DNA from: Acidobacteriota bacterium
Lineage (GTDB): Bacteria; Acidobacteriota; Terriglobia; Bryobacterales; Bryobacteraceae
Assembly: GCA_025352795.1 (NCBI GenBank)
Contig: JANXSF010000109.1
Location: 1 to 64,000 of the forward strand
Length of the DNA stretch: 64,000 nucleotides
Reading direction: 5' to 3'
The translations under genes were made by a program, and so were the position numbers. Below, in pieces: positions 8,108 to 17,020 of this stretch; the first letter of the stretch is position 1; each line of letters opens with the position of its first letter. Below the pieces are notes generated by a model. That model ran no database searches. It saw only the letters and a program-made list of their open reading frames with translations, and was not told where the DNA came from.

Positions 8108-10652
8108 ATTCAAGAGCCTCCACCAGCGAACCACGGACGGCAGATTCCGCCGGTCCAATGGCGGCTAACAACGCTGACCCAAGAATCACAGGCAACAGAA
8201 AGGCAGCCATGGCCCATGGGTATTTATATTCCAGACGCATGCCCGCAAAATCACGCGCCGTGAATTCCAAACTGTAATACAGCGCAATTGCCCCCAGGCC
8301 TAAACCTAGCGCCAGACCAACCAAGCCAATGGCGATGGCCTCCAGCCACACCGTCTGTCGAATCTGATTGCGCAGCGCGCCGACAGCCTGCAGGACACCC
8401 AATTCGCGTCTACGATCTGTGATGGACACGGTGAGTGTATTGACGATGCCTAACACCGCCACAAGCACTGCCACCGCCAGTTGAATGTAAGTCAGACCAA
8501 ACCACTGATCGGTAATCTTCACCACATAATCGCGAATATCTTTGTTCGTGAAAACGAAAACTTTCAGGCCAGAGGAAAACCGTTCCAGCAAGGCCTGACG
8601 CACTGTAACCACATCGGCACCGGGTTTCAAATAGATTCGGATCACGTTATAAGTGTCGTCCTTCCACTTTTCCATGTACACTTTGCGATCAATCAACACA
8701 GTCCCTTTTTGATCGGAATAATCCAAAACAATTCCCACGATGGGAAGCCGCAACGGTCCATTGGGCGATTCCAGCTCCATCATCTCTCCCAGTTTCAGCT
8801 TCTGTAAATTCGCCAGATTGTCCGATAAAATCACCCCTTCACCGGCTGCTGCTTTGGGATACATATCTTCATGCAGACCAGCCGTTGCGGGCAACTTTGC
8901 TTCACCAGAAATCGCGGCAACGTCCGCCGTAACAATCATAATGGGCTCATTGCGATAATTCACACGAACGGTGCGGACCCCTTGGGCAGTGCGCACTCCG
9001 TCAATGGCCTTCACCTGATCGACAATTTCTGCAGGGAAGTGATAGCTGCGGTCGGAAATGGATTGCGATGGCGATAGAAACAGATCTGGATTGAGCCCGA
9101 CAGACATCCACTGGTTCAATGAATCGTAACTGGCTCGCGTCAAACCGCCAAGGGAAATAACCAGGGCCAACGACAACATTAATGCCGCCACCGTGCCTGA
9201 GGTGCGGCGTGGTGATTGAATCAAACTATCCACAGCAAGTGCACCCTCCACCGGGCGAATCAAACGCAGCAAAGGGCGCAGCATCCAAGAAAGCCAAACT
9301 GCTGCCCAGGGCGTGACCATGAGAGCCGCCACCACTGCACTTAAATATCCACCGTAAAAGAAAAATGGTCCGCCGCCAACCATGGCAAGCCCAATGGCCA
9401 ATGCTGCGAAGACAACTGCGGCCACCGCGCGCACTCGATTTTCACCAGTAGTCAACTGCTGGTAGCGCCCTTTCTGCAACGCCTGCACCGGATCAACACG
9501 AGCTGCGGAACGGGCCGGAATCCAGGCTGCAATCAGACTGGTGAGCACTCCTAAAGCCAGCGAAAATGCTAGCAGCCGGGTATCTGTAGAAAGTTCGTCG
9601 GCACGCTGGGCCACACCGTAAATCTCGCCCAGAAAATCGCCCAGACCCCTGGCCATACCGCGTGCGATCAGTACCCCAAGGGCCACACCTGCTACCGATC
9701 CAAACAAGCCCAGGATGGCACTTTCAATCAAGAAGAGAGTTTGAATCTGACCTTGGGTGGCACCCAGAGCGCGCAGAATACCAATCTCTTTCCTACGTTG
9801 CGTAACGGCAATCGCAAAAGAATTGTAGATGATGAACATGCCGATAAATAGTGCGAACAAACTGGTAAGGTTGGCCATCATTCCGTAGACACTGCTCAAC
9901 GATTCAAACTGTTTTCCACGAGCCGCTGGCGTTTCCACTTGAAAACCTGGGCCTAGAATTTGTTCCAGTTTTTTGCGACCAACATCTACCCCGATCCCTT
10001 CCTGCAATGCCAGATCAATGCGGTCGAACCGACGTCCACGCCCAAATACTTTCTGCGCCGCGTAGACATCCATCACCGCCAAATTACCACCGAATGCCGA
10101 CGTCAATCCGCCACTTTTCATGATGCCGCGCACGGTAAACGTTTTGGGCCCCTGCATGGTTTCCATGGATACTTTGGAATTGATGGCAAGGCCATTGGCT
10201 TTGGCAAATTCACGGGTAACCATTAGCGAATCAGGTTGCGCAAGAAATATCAGGGGATCGTCAATCACTGCTTCCCCACCGTCATCCAAATCGTAATCGC
10301 GCAGGCTGCTATCGCCGGTCATATCCACGGCCAAGACCAGAATGTTGCCAGGAGTTTTCAACTTGGGGTTGATGCTGGCTTCAATCACCGGCACCGCCAC
10401 ACGCACTTCTGGAATGGACTGCACCTTTTCCAGAATCTCTTCGGCAAAGCCCGGCTCACCGGCTGTGATTTGTAGTTCCGTTGCACCGGCAATGCGATTC
10501 ACAGTCTTATGAAAAGCTACCAGCACAGATTGATTCGCAGTATGCATTCCAACAAACACAGCCACACCCAACACAATGCCCACCATAGTTAGCACCGTGC
10601 GCAACCCATGTTTGCGCGTATATTGCCAACTAATGAGATGCAGGAGTTTCAT
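8100..10652 (-). CDS. ABC transporter permease, double FtsX/MacB-PCD type
   Basis: The 850-residue protein starts with an N-terminal membrane segment (TVLTMVGIVLGVAVFVGMHTA) followed by a periplasmic MacB-like core domain. Then comes an FtsX domain of three membrane segments (about residues 255-390, containing ITQRRKEIGILRALGATQGQI-like sequence). Further membrane segments, a second periplasmic core and a second FtsX domain follow, the last holding ITDRRRELGVLQAVGA. The duplicated layout resembles fused LolC/LolE-type permeases or the large permeases of family 3.A.1.122. It overlaps the ATPase gene by four bases. The substrate is probably a lipid, lipoprotein or other hydrophobic molecule extracted from the inner membrane, judging from the LolA-like neighbour. 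Confidence 0.9.
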   Translation of the reverse strand: MKLLHLISWQYTRKHGLRTVLTMVGIVLGVAVFVGMHTANQSVLVAFHKTVNRIAGATELQITAGEPGFAEEILEKVQSIPEVRVAVPVIEASINPKLKTPGNILVLAVDMTGDSSLRDYDLDDGGEAVIDDPLIFLAQPDSLMVTREFAKANGLAINSKVSMETMQGPKTFTVRGIMKSGGLTSAFGGNLAVMDVYAAQKVFGRGRRFDRIDLALQEGIGVDVGRKKLEQILGPGFQVETPAARGKQFESLSSVYGMMANLTSLFALFIGMFIIYNSFAIAVTQRRKEIGILRALGATQGQIQTLFLIESAILGLFGSVAGVALGVLIARGMARGLGDFLGEIYGVAQRADELSTDTRLLAFSLALGVLTSLIAAWIPARSAARVDPVQALQKGRYQQLTTGENRVRAVAAVVFAALAIGLAMVGGGPFFFYGGYLSAVVAALMVTPWAAVWLSWMLRPLLRLIRPVEGALAVDSLIQSPRRTSGTVAALMLSLALVISLGGLTRASYDSLNQWMSVGLNPDLFLSPSQSISDRSYHFPAEIVDQVKAIDGVRTAQGVRTVRVNYRNEPIMIVTADVAAISGEAKLPATAGLHEDMYPKAAAGEGVILSDNLANLQKLKLGEMMELESPNGPLRLPIVGIVLDYSDQKGTVLIDRKVYMEKWKDDTYNVIRIYLKPGADVVTVRQALLERFSSGLKVFVFTNKDIRDYVVKITDQWFGLTYIQLAVAVLVAVLGIVNTLTVSITDRRRELGVLQAVGALRNQIRQTVWLEAIAIGLVGLALGLGLGAIALYYSLEFTARDFAGMRLEYKYPWAMAAFLLPVILGSALLAAIGPAESAVRGSLVEALEYE

Positions 10653-11338
10653 TTGCGCACATTCTCCCGACGTAGGTCCTCAATGACCAGGCCATCGCGC
10701 AGAGAGATTTGCCGACTACAACTATCGGCAACTCCGCGATCGTGCGTCACCACCAACACCGTCGCACCCAGACGCTCGTTCACATCGCGCATCAGTTTCA
10801 GGATCTCAGCACCAGTGGCCGAATCCAGATTGCCAGTTGGTTCATCGGCCAACAAAACTGGCGGATAAACACTCAGTGCCCTGGCGATGGCCACACGCTG
10901 CCGTTCCCCGCCGGACAGCTCTTCGGGCAAGTGGTCCAGCCGATGGTTAAGGTTCACCAGACCCAATAATTCCAACGCCCGTTCGCGGATTTTTGTGGAG
11001 GGCCAATTGCGAAGATGCAAGGGCAATGCGACGTTTTCAATGCAGGACAATGTGGGCAGCAGATTGAAGAATTGGAAAATGAAGCCGATTTTGTCACGCC
11101 GTACGCGGGTTAAATCGTCGTCATTCAGTCCGCTCAGAAGTTGACCATCCAAGCGGATATCTCCAGCAGTGGGCCGATCCAACCCGCCGATGAGATTCAG
11201 CAAAGTGGATTTGCCTGAGCCAGACGGACCAACCAGGGCAACCATTTCGCCCTTTTCAATTTTCAAATTAACTCCAGCAAGAGCAGTCACACGCTTCTTG
11301 CCTTCAAAGTGCTTCTGCACCCCTGTCAGCTCAATCAT
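10649..11338 (-). CDS. ABC transporter ATP-binding protein (LolD/MacB-type)
   Basis: The 229-residue ATPase shows Walker A GPSGSGKST (37-45), the Q-loop in FIFQFFNLLPTL, signature LSGGERQRVAIARAL, Walker B VLLADEPTGNLD and the H-loop in VVTHD. The sequence around the Q-loop and the 'EPTGNLD' segment are characteristic of the LolD/MacB/FtsE family, which powers mechanotransmission rather than channel transport. It is the first gene of the four-gene operon. A divergent mechanosensitive-channel gene starts 75 bases away, so both promoters lie in that short interval. Confidence 0.92.
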   Translation of the reverse strand: MIELTGVQKHFEGKKRVTALAGVNLKIEKGEMVALVGPSGSGKSTLLNLIGGLDRPTAGDIRLDGQLLSGLNDDDLTRVRRDKIGFIFQFFNLLPTLSCIENVALPLHLRNWPSTKIRERALELLGLVNLNHRLDHLPEELSGGERQRVAIARALSVYPPVLLADEPTGNLDSATGAEILKLMRDVNERLGATVLVVTHDRGVADSCSRQISLRDGLVIEDLRRENVRK

Positions 11339-11413
11339 AAGAATTTTGGAGGGGACCCTAATTCAATAGGATGACACAAAGGCCGCGAAAGGCTCATAAT
11401 TTAGGTTGTCAGT

Positions 11414-12403
11414 ATGGATCGGTTCACTCAATCTGCGCTTCTCATTGCCTTGACTACAGCGGCGGCTTTAGCCTTGCGGCAATGGTGCATTCATGTACTG
11501 AAAAGCAATGCCATGAGTGAATCTTCCCCAGCGGCATTGCTAGCACGTGCCCTGAAAACGCCTTCTCTGCTGTGGTGTTTTGCTGCGGCATTGGACCTTG
11601 CAGCGCACATGGGCGATTTCAGTGAGCAGCATTTAAGCTGGATCAGGTTGAGCATCGCCGCGTTCCTCATCATCAGCCTTACGTTGGTGGTTGCCTCTGC
11701 TGCAATTCAGATTCTGGCAAATTATGGGCGCGATGAAAACCTGCCCATTGCCACCGCAGGAATGTCCAGAGCGCTGATCCGTGTCTTTGTATTCGGCGCA
11801 GGAACAGTGGCCCTGCTGCGAGCTTTGGGAATGGATGTTACGCCAATGCTGACCGCATTAGGAGTGGGCGGTTTGGCAGTGGCCCTGGCCTTAAAAGATA
11901 CTCTGGAAAACTTTTTTGCCGGCCTGCACATCATGGTGGAAACGCCAATTTCTGTGGGCGATTACATCCGAATTTCACAGGAAGAAGAGGGAACAGTAAC
12001 GGATATTGGTTGGCGCACAACGCGTTTGCTGACCACTGGCAATTCCACAGTGGTAATCCCAAATTCAAAGATCACCTCAGGGACTTTGTTGAACTTCAAC
12101 CATCCCAGTCAAATGACTGCAGTATTTATCCCCATCTGTGTTTCCGCAAGATCGGACCATAATGCAGTGCGCAAGTTAGCTTTGGAAGCAGCACTGGCAA
12201 CTGACGGCGTGCTCAGAGAGCCGATGCCCATGGTATTGGCCGACCCCGGTCTTACGCCAACTCATCTGGAATTGAAGTTAGTCATCTGGTGTGAAAAGCG
12301 ATTGGGAAGCGGGTTAACCAAGTCGGCAGTTACGTTTCAGGTGCTGGATCGAATTAAAGCCGCTGGCATTGAACCAGCCAGTGCCCCGTTTCCTGTTAAA
12401 TAA
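11414..12403 (+). CDS. MscS-family mechanosensitive ion channel
   Basis: The 329-residue protein has four predicted membrane helices (about residues 5-20, 48-65, 72-100 and 115-135). They lead into the MscS pore helix and beta domain: PMLTALGVGGLAVALALKD, FFAGLHIMVE, ISVGDYIRI, GTVTDIGWRTTRL and VVIPNSKI. These are the family's most conserved stretches, with the Gly/Ala-packed pore helix and the 'V.DIG.R.T....G....IPN' surface. Such channels open under membrane tension and release solutes on osmotic downshock. It is a small-type channel without extra periplasmic domains. Confidence 0.92.
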   Translation: MDRFTQSALLIALTTAAALALRQWCIHVLKSNAMSESSPAALLARALKTPSLLWCFAAALDLAAHMGDFSEQHLSWIRLSIAAFLIISLTLVVASAAIQILANYGRDENLPIATAGMSRALIRVFVFGAGTVALLRALGMDVTPMLTALGVGGLAVALALKDTLENFFAGLHIMVETPISVGDYIRISQEEEGTVTDIGWRTTRLLTTGNSTVVIPNSKITSGTLLNFNHPSQMTAVFIPICVSARSDHNAVRKLALEAALATDGVLREPMPMVLADPGLTPTHLELKLVIWCEKRLGSGLTKSAVTFQVLDRIKAAGIEPASAPFPVK

Positions 12404-12405
12404 CT

Positions 12406-12705
12406 TTACTGAACTGCGGTGCCGGTTGTTTGTTGTGGTTCCAGTTTAATTTCGCCGAAAGTAGCTTCGTACTGTTGCACATTTTGCAGCAACACATTCG
12501 ATAGCATCTTGGCCTGCTGAGGCGAAAGATAAATCCCTTCGAAGTTGTGGATGGTGACGGAATCTGGCGCGGTCTGGTTCACCGTTCCAAACAGCAGAAA
12601 CAGATCCCACAAGCTGGTGCGGATCTGGACGCTGTTGGAATAATGTTCGCGATACTCTGGCGAATTCACCAAAGTGATCTTAGGTTGTTGCATGGCGTGC
12701 ATCAT
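12406..12705 (-). CDS. DUF3467 domain protein
   Basis: The protein, 99 residues from the ATG at 12705, matches DUF3467: ITLVNSPEYREHYSNSVQI, DLFLLFG, IHNFEGIYLSPQQAKML and LLQNVQQYEATFGEI. GGAGG lies nine bases before this ATG. An upstream start at 12762 would include the terminator-like hairpin in the coding sequence, so it is unlikely. The family is small and cytoplasmic, and its function is not established. The gene converges on the MscS gene, with stop codons two bases apart. Confidence 0.85.
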   Translation of the reverse strand: MMHAMQQPKITLVNSPEYREHYSNSVQIRTSLWDLFLLFGTVNQTAPDSVTIHNFEGIYLSPQQAKMLSNVLLQNVQQYEATFGEIKLEPQQTTGTAVQ

Positions 12706-12728
12706 AAACGGGAACCTCCGAAAATAGC

Positions 12729-12755
12729 GAAAGGGAGCAATTGGGGCTCCCTTTC
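12729..12755 (-). terminator. hairpin between tRNA-Asp and DUF3467 gene
   Basis: A perfect 10-bp stem (GAAAGGGAGC / GCTCCCTTTC) with a 7-base loop sits downstream of tRNA-Asp on the minus strand. The following tract is only moderately U-rich, so it may be a weak terminator or a processing signal for the tRNA transcript. Confidence 0.55.
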
Positions 12756-12786
12756 GTTTCAAAATTATCCGGACTTTGAGAAGTTA

Positions 12787-12863
<77 letters not shown>

Positions 12864-12966
12864 TGACTTCCAGGTCCGTTTTCCTAGAATAACACGCGTC
12901 CCGGAAAATGCAACATTCGGCGAGCCCATCGCGTGTCACAATTAGATTTTTTGAGAGGAGATCACC

Positions 12967-14373
12967 ATGAACAATGAATCGCGACTTGAGCTTGCCCCCG
13001 AACAAATGCGACGGCTTGGCTATCGTGTTGTGGATCTTCTAGTCGAACATTTCACCAACCTCCGTCACAAACCTGTGGGGGCGAAGGCATTGCCGCAACA
13101 ACTGCATGGCCTGTTACACCACCCGCCTTCAAACGAACCATCCGACCCGCATCAGTTGCTGGACTTTCTGGATCGTGAAATATTTCCCAACTGTCTGCAT
13201 GTAGATCATCCGCGCTTCTTTGCATTTGTGCCATCGCCCAATAATTTTGTCAGCGCCATGTCCGATGCCCTTGCCTCTGGTTTGAATATTTTTAATGGGA
13301 CGTGGTTGGGCGGGTCGGGGGCAGCAGCGCTTGAGGCAACGGTCATTGATTGGCTGCGTGGCTTTTGCGGCTTGCCGGAAACCGGTGGCGGCATTCTGGT
13401 AAGCGGTGGCTCCGTCGCAAATCTCACGGCGTTAACTGCGGCCCGACATGCGATTCTGAATGACCGCACTGAAGGTGCCGTTGTGTATCTATCGGACCAG
13501 ACTCATTCCTCTGTAGATCGGGCACTGGCCGTGATCGGATTCAAGCCCGATCAGATTCGTCATCTGGAAAGTGATTCGCATTTTCGCCTTCCTGTTGAGG
13601 CGTTGCAGCAGGCTATCCAACAAGACAGAAACGCTGGCCTGCGACCATTCTGCGTGATCGCCAATGCCGGTACAACGAATACCGGCGCGGTGGATCCATT
13701 GAATGAGCTGGCAGACATTTGCGCCACTGAAAAGCTGTGGTTTCACATCGACGGGGCTTACGGTGCTGCGGCCGTGATTTGCGATCAGGGTCGACAGTTG
13801 TTGCACGGACTGGAGCGCGCCGATTCGCTTTCTTTAGATCCGCACAAATGGCTGTTCCAATCGTTTGAATGCGGGTGCGTGTTGTTGCGGGATGCTCGTC
13901 AGCTTAAGGCCACCTTCCTAGTAATGCCGGAATATTTACGCGACGTTCGTAAAGGCGATGAAGAAATCCATCCGTGTGATTACGGCATTCAGCTGACCCG
14001 CGGCTTTCGTGCATTGAAGGTTTGGCTTTCGCTCAACACATTTGGAATGAATGCTTATCGGCTGGCTGTCGCGCGGGGCTTCGCACTAGCCGAATTCGCC
14101 GAACAGGAACTGCGAGCCATGCCCGATTGCCAAGTAGTGACTTCCGCACAAATGGGAATTGTGTGTTTCCGCTTTGCCGAAGGCGATGCCGCGCAAAGCT
14201 ATGTGATAGACCAAATGTTGCAGGAAGGATATGCATTTCTGACATCCACGCGGCTTCGAGGGGAAGCTTGTTTAAGGTTGTGCACCATCAATCCCCGGAC
14301 GTCGGAACAGGACATTAGCGAAACAATACGAAGAGTAGCAACGTTTGCCCGGCACTTCCAGTTGCGAACATAA
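12967..14373 (+). CDS. PLP-dependent group II decarboxylase (aromatic-L-amino-acid decarboxylase type)
   Basis: The 468-residue protein has the full fold-type-I decarboxylase set. The PLP lysine is K294 in DPHKWLFQSF, the Asp that pairs with the pyridine nitrogen is in FHIDGAYG (about residue 262), and the ring-stacking His is in LSDQTHSS (about residue 180). The N-terminus (MRRLGYRVVDLLVEH, HPRFFAFVPSP) resembles aromatic amino-acid and tyrosine decarboxylases more than glutamate decarboxylases. It converts an amino acid to an amine plus CO2 in the cytoplasm; the exact substrate is unclear. A strong GAGAGGAG ribosome-binding site precedes the ATG. It stands alone between tRNA-Asp and a repeat element. 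Confidence 0.9.
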   Translation: MNNESRLELAPEQMRRLGYRVVDLLVEHFTNLRHKPVGAKALPQQLHGLLHHPPSNEPSDPHQLLDFLDREIFPNCLHVDHPRFFAFVPSPNNFVSAMSDALASGLNIFNGTWLGGSGAAALEATVIDWLRGFCGLPETGGGILVSGGSVANLTALTAARHAILNDRTEGAVVYLSDQTHSSVDRALAVIGFKPDQIRHLESDSHFRLPVEALQQAIQQDRNAGLRPFCVIANAGTTNTGAVDPLNELADICATEKLWFHIDGAYGAAAVICDQGRQLLHGLERADSLSLDPHKWLFQSFECGCVLLRDARQLKATFLVMPEYLRDVRKGDEEIHPCDYGIQLTRGFRALKVWLSLNTFGMNAYRLAVARGFALAEFAEQELRAMPDCQVVTSAQMGIVCFRFAEGDAAQSYVIDQMLQEGYAFLTSTRLRGEACLRLCTINPRTSEQDISETIRRVATFARHFQLRT

Positions 14374-14449
14374 ACCTGAATTCCGGCCATGTAGTTTTTC
14401 CGAAAATCGGAATGAAAACTTCGCTCGCAAGCGAGCTGTCGGAATCGCC

Positions 14450-14596
14450 CAATGTCACTTAGTTTTCCCAAATCCCTGTAGAATCTCTAACTTTTTTAGG
14501 TATAACTTTTGGTTAAAAAGACCGCTCCCTTGCGGTCTTTCAAAGGCCTGATACGCTTCACTCCAACACTTGAACCTCTCCAAGGATGCCTGTCCT
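14450..14596 (+). repeat. palindromic repeat element, family A, copy 1 (short inner palindrome)
   Basis: The copy reads AATGTCACTTAGTTTTCCC at its left end. It holds the hairpin AAAGACCGCTCCCTTGCGG-TCTTT (14517-14540) and then the segment CAAAGGCCTGATACGCTTCA. The same order of blocks is found at 25287-25476, 49593-49772 and 52565-52803. It lacks the ACGGCTCGG extension in the inner palindrome. A separate hairpin (CTCGC-AA-GCGAG, 14424-14435) lies just upstream, after the decarboxylase stop codon. No gene is seen in this interval. Confidence 0.8.
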
Positions 14597-14623
14597 ACTC
14601 AACTCTCAACTTCGGAATTCAGC

Positions 14624-15214
14624 TCAAATAGTCAATCCCGTTAGCCAGAACGTATACCCCACTGCTTGCCTTAAATAGAGCCACCAGTCGCGCCATGAGC
14701 CTTTGCTGGTACCTGGACGTGGCGAGCCGAATGCCACCACGCCCTGCGCTTCCAGCAATTTCTTGGTTCGAAACAAATGATAGCCATCGCTGACCGCAAT
14801 GCAGGTTTTCAAATTCATCCGCTTCATGATCTCAGCGGCCGCCACTACCGAATGGACGGTGCTTTCCCCTTCAACTTCCAAAATAATCTGTTCGCTGGGG
14901 ACACCTTTCTTGATTAGATAATTGCGGGCCACGCCGCCTTCAGTGAAATCGGGGTCGCCTCCGGCGCCGCCGGTTGTCATCATCATTCCCGCGAATCCCT
15001 TGCCATACAAGGTTAGGCCGTGATCCAGTCGGGCCTTCAAAACCGGTGAAGGTCGTCCTCGATATTCAGCAGCGCCCAATACTAAAATCACATCAGCTGG
15101 CTTCGCCTCATCCACTGTCGATTGCCGACGAATTTCATCGCAAAGGCGTATTAACCATGCACCCCAGCCAACCAACAAACCAACGAAAATGACCACAAAT
15201 ACCCGTCGCATCAT
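14624..15214 (-). CDS. YdcF/ElyC-type DUF218 membrane protein
   Basis: The 196-residue protein has one N-terminal membrane helix (residues 4-24) and a DUF218 domain. The domain shows ADVILVLGAAEYRGRPSPVLKAR, MMMTTGGAGGD, ARNYLIKKGVP, EGESTVHSVVAA and AVSDGYHLFRTKKLL. The family (YdcF, SanA, ElyC) acts at the envelope, and ElyC affects peptidoglycan precursor use. The ATG overlaps the stop codon of the sialidase-like gene, so the two are translationally coupled. It is the last gene of a three-gene run with that protein and polyphosphate glucokinase. Confidence 0.88.
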   Translation of the reverse strand: MMRRVFVVIFVGLLVGWGAWLIRLCDEIRRQSTVDEAKPADVILVLGAAEYRGRPSPVLKARLDHGLTLYGKGFAGMMMTTGGAGGDPDFTEGGVARNYLIKKGVPSEQIILEVEGESTVHSVVAAAEIMKRMNLKTCIAVSDGYHLFRTKKLLEAQGVVAFGSPRPGTSKGSWRDWWLYLRQAVGYTFWLTGLTI

Positions 15215-16197
15215 GGGTTCAATTTGATCTTTGCCAGATAGATGCTTGTCTTGCCTTCATGCGAAGAATAGTAACTCATCCACAGCATGCCTTTGTACCA
15301 AACCATGCCAGGGTAACTGGTATCTCCGCTGGAGGGCAAAGTAAGTTTAGGGGTGTAACCGTCTTTGGTTAGAAATCCAACAGCCGTTGTATATTTGGGA
15401 ACTTGACGGGAGTCGCGACCGGCCGCGATCATCCGGCCATCTTTGAGAACAATAAAATTGGGCCCACCAATGGAATGATTGGCGCTGGTCCATTGCCATT
15501 CCTTGTAAGGCGGTTTGCTGACCCCGATTCTTGCTTTGTTCTCTGGACCATCACGACGCATCAACAGCATGGCGTCGCCATTTTTCAAGAAGCGTAAAGT
15601 GGATTCATTGGGATGACCTGGAACATCGAGAGTGGTGAGTTTATTCCAGGAAATGCCGTCGGCTGAATCAAACAGAGTCACAATCCAGTTCACTTTATTG
15701 GCAGGTGACGAATTGTAGCTGACCCCGTAAGCGTGGCCTTTAAACCAAGTAACACGCCACAGCCATTCCCCATCGGTCAACACTTTTTGTGGCGAAGTCC
15801 ACTGCTTACCGTCTTTCGAAAACAGCACGCGTGGTTGCTTGCCCTTTAAGACTCTGGTGCCTTCATAGATTGACCCGCCCGCAACCATCATCAAACGGCC
15901 ATCCCCGGTTATAGAGAGTTTAGGATCGCGAAGGTCGATACCGGTTTCTTCAATCAGCGCCGCCGATTCCCACTTAGCTCCGTCCTTCGATTCCAGCACA
16001 CGGAGTTTTCCGTTACCACCCACATGAGCTTCAGATTCACGAAAAGTGCAATAAAATCGGCCTTTGTAGCGGATCAGGTCAGTGAATGCATTGTGATTCC
16101 CTTTATCCCAAATCTTTGTATTGGATTGCAGTTCCAGCTTTGCCGCAGGACTGGGCAGGCAACAAATTGCACTTAAAAACAGGGAGGCTAATTTCAA
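15211..16197 (-). CDS. exported sialidase-fold (BNR-repeat) protein
   Basis: From the TTG at 16197 the protein starts MKLASLFLSAICCLPSPAA, a signal peptide. The motif GGGAGGA lies six bases before this TTG, and TTGA overlaps the stop of the glucokinase gene. An ATG at 16212 would only add five residues. The body is a six-bladed sialidase-like propeller with Asp-box-like turns (LESKDGAKW, FSKDGKQWTSP, DSADGISWN). An Arg-rich active-site pattern is partly visible: CTFRES near the first blade, LMRRDG, and AAGRDSR. True sialidases have an Arg triad, which I could not verify. It is probably a secreted glycan-binding or glycan-cleaving protein. Confidence 0.75.
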   Translation of the reverse strand: MKLASLFLSAICCLPSPAAKLELQSNTKIWDKGNHNAFTDLIRYKGRFYCTFRESEAHVGGNGKLRVLESKDGAKWESAALIEETGIDLRDPKLSITGDGRLMMVAGGSIYEGTRVLKGKQPRVLFSKDGKQWTSPQKVLTDGEWLWRVTWFKGHAYGVSYNSSPANKVNWIVTLFDSADGISWNKLTTLDVPGHPNESTLRFLKNGDAMLLMRRDGPENKARIGVSKPPYKEWQWTSANHSIGGPNFIVLKDGRMIAAGRDSRQVPKYTTAVGFLTKDGYTPKLTLPSSGDTSYPGMVWYKGMLWMSYYSSHEGKTSIYLAKIKLNP

Positions 16198-16925
16198 TAG
16201 GAGTCCTCCCATAGCTTGACGCCGCCGTAGATGCCATTGGTGTTGGGTGTTATTTTTGAGTTCACAGGAAGCTCGCCCTTAATGTGCTTCGTGTTGCCGC
16301 CGCCTATGTAAAGTTGATCGTAATGAAACAGGTTGAACCAGTTTTCAATAGCCTCGCGCAGAGCCTTGTTCCAATCCTTTGCCCCGTACTTATCCAACGC
16401 TTTCTTACCTAATAAATCTTCATAGGTTTTCCCTTTGCGGAAAGGGTGATGAGCCATCTCTAAGCTGGCCGCAAGTTTGCCGTGTTGAAACAACGATGAT
16501 CCCAAACCAGTGCCCAGGGTGATTACCAATTCCAGCCCAATCCCATCCACTGCGCCATAACCTTGCACTGCTGCGTCGTTCGCTACTCGTGCAGGCTTAC
16601 CGAACTTTTTCACCAACGCTTCTTCCAAAGGAAAGTTCTTCCAGGATTTATGCAGGTTCGGTGCCGTAAGCACAACCCCCTTCTTCACTACCCCAGGAAA
16701 ACCCACCGCAATGCGATCAAACGGTCGTTCCTTTTTGGCGAGCTCTTCAATCACTGCAAGAATGTTTTCAGGCGTTGCTGGACGGGGCGTTGCTTTGCGT
16801 TGGAATGCCGCACTGGGGCGGCCATCGTCATTCAGCGAGTCCAGCTTAATTCCAGAGCCTCCGATATCGACAGCCAAGGTAAGCGGGTGTTTAATTGGTT
16901 TAGTTGGTTTGGTGCTCATCAGCAT
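16194..16925 (-). CDS. ppgK: polyphosphate glucokinase (ROK family)
   Basis: The 243-residue protein matches PPGK along its full length: TLAVDIGGSGIKLD (ATP/phosphate-binding loop), ATPRPATPENIL, IAVGFPGVVKKGVVLTAPNL, RVANDAAVQGYG (catalytic Asp), LVITLGTGLGSSLF, HHPFRKGKTYEDLLG and DQLYIGGGN. These enzymes phosphorylate glucose with inorganic polyphosphate and/or ATP in the cytoplasm. The 'HHPF.KG..YE..LG' stretch is specific to PPGKs rather than sugar-regulated ROK repressors. It is the first gene of the run with the sialidase-like and YdcF genes, possibly feeding released sugar into glycolysis. Confidence 0.9.
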   Translation of the reverse strand: MLMSTKPTKPIKHPLTLAVDIGGSGIKLDSLNDDGRPSAAFQRKATPRPATPENILAVIEELAKKERPFDRIAVGFPGVVKKGVVLTAPNLHKSWKNFPLEEALVKKFGKPARVANDAAVQGYGAVDGIGLELVITLGTGLGSSLFQHGKLAASLEMAHHPFRKGKTYEDLLGKKALDKYGAKDWNKALREAIENWFNLFHYDQLYIGGGNTKHIKGELPVNSKITPNTNGIYGGVKLWEDSY

Positions 16926-16956
16926 TCATTGTCTGACATTTTTAAAGACAAAAATA

Positions 16957-17000
16957 TCCGGATGCTTCCACCCCTAAACATAATGGGGAAAGCTTCCGGA
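16957..17000 (-). terminator. rho-independent terminator after the HtrA gene
   Basis: On the minus strand an interrupted hairpin with outer stem TCCGGA and inner stem CCCC/GGGG lies about 20 bases after the htrA stop codon. It is followed by TATTTTTG. It would end htrA transcription before the glucokinase gene. Confidence 0.75.
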
Positions 17001-17020
17001 TTCGAGTGGGAAAGACTGGT

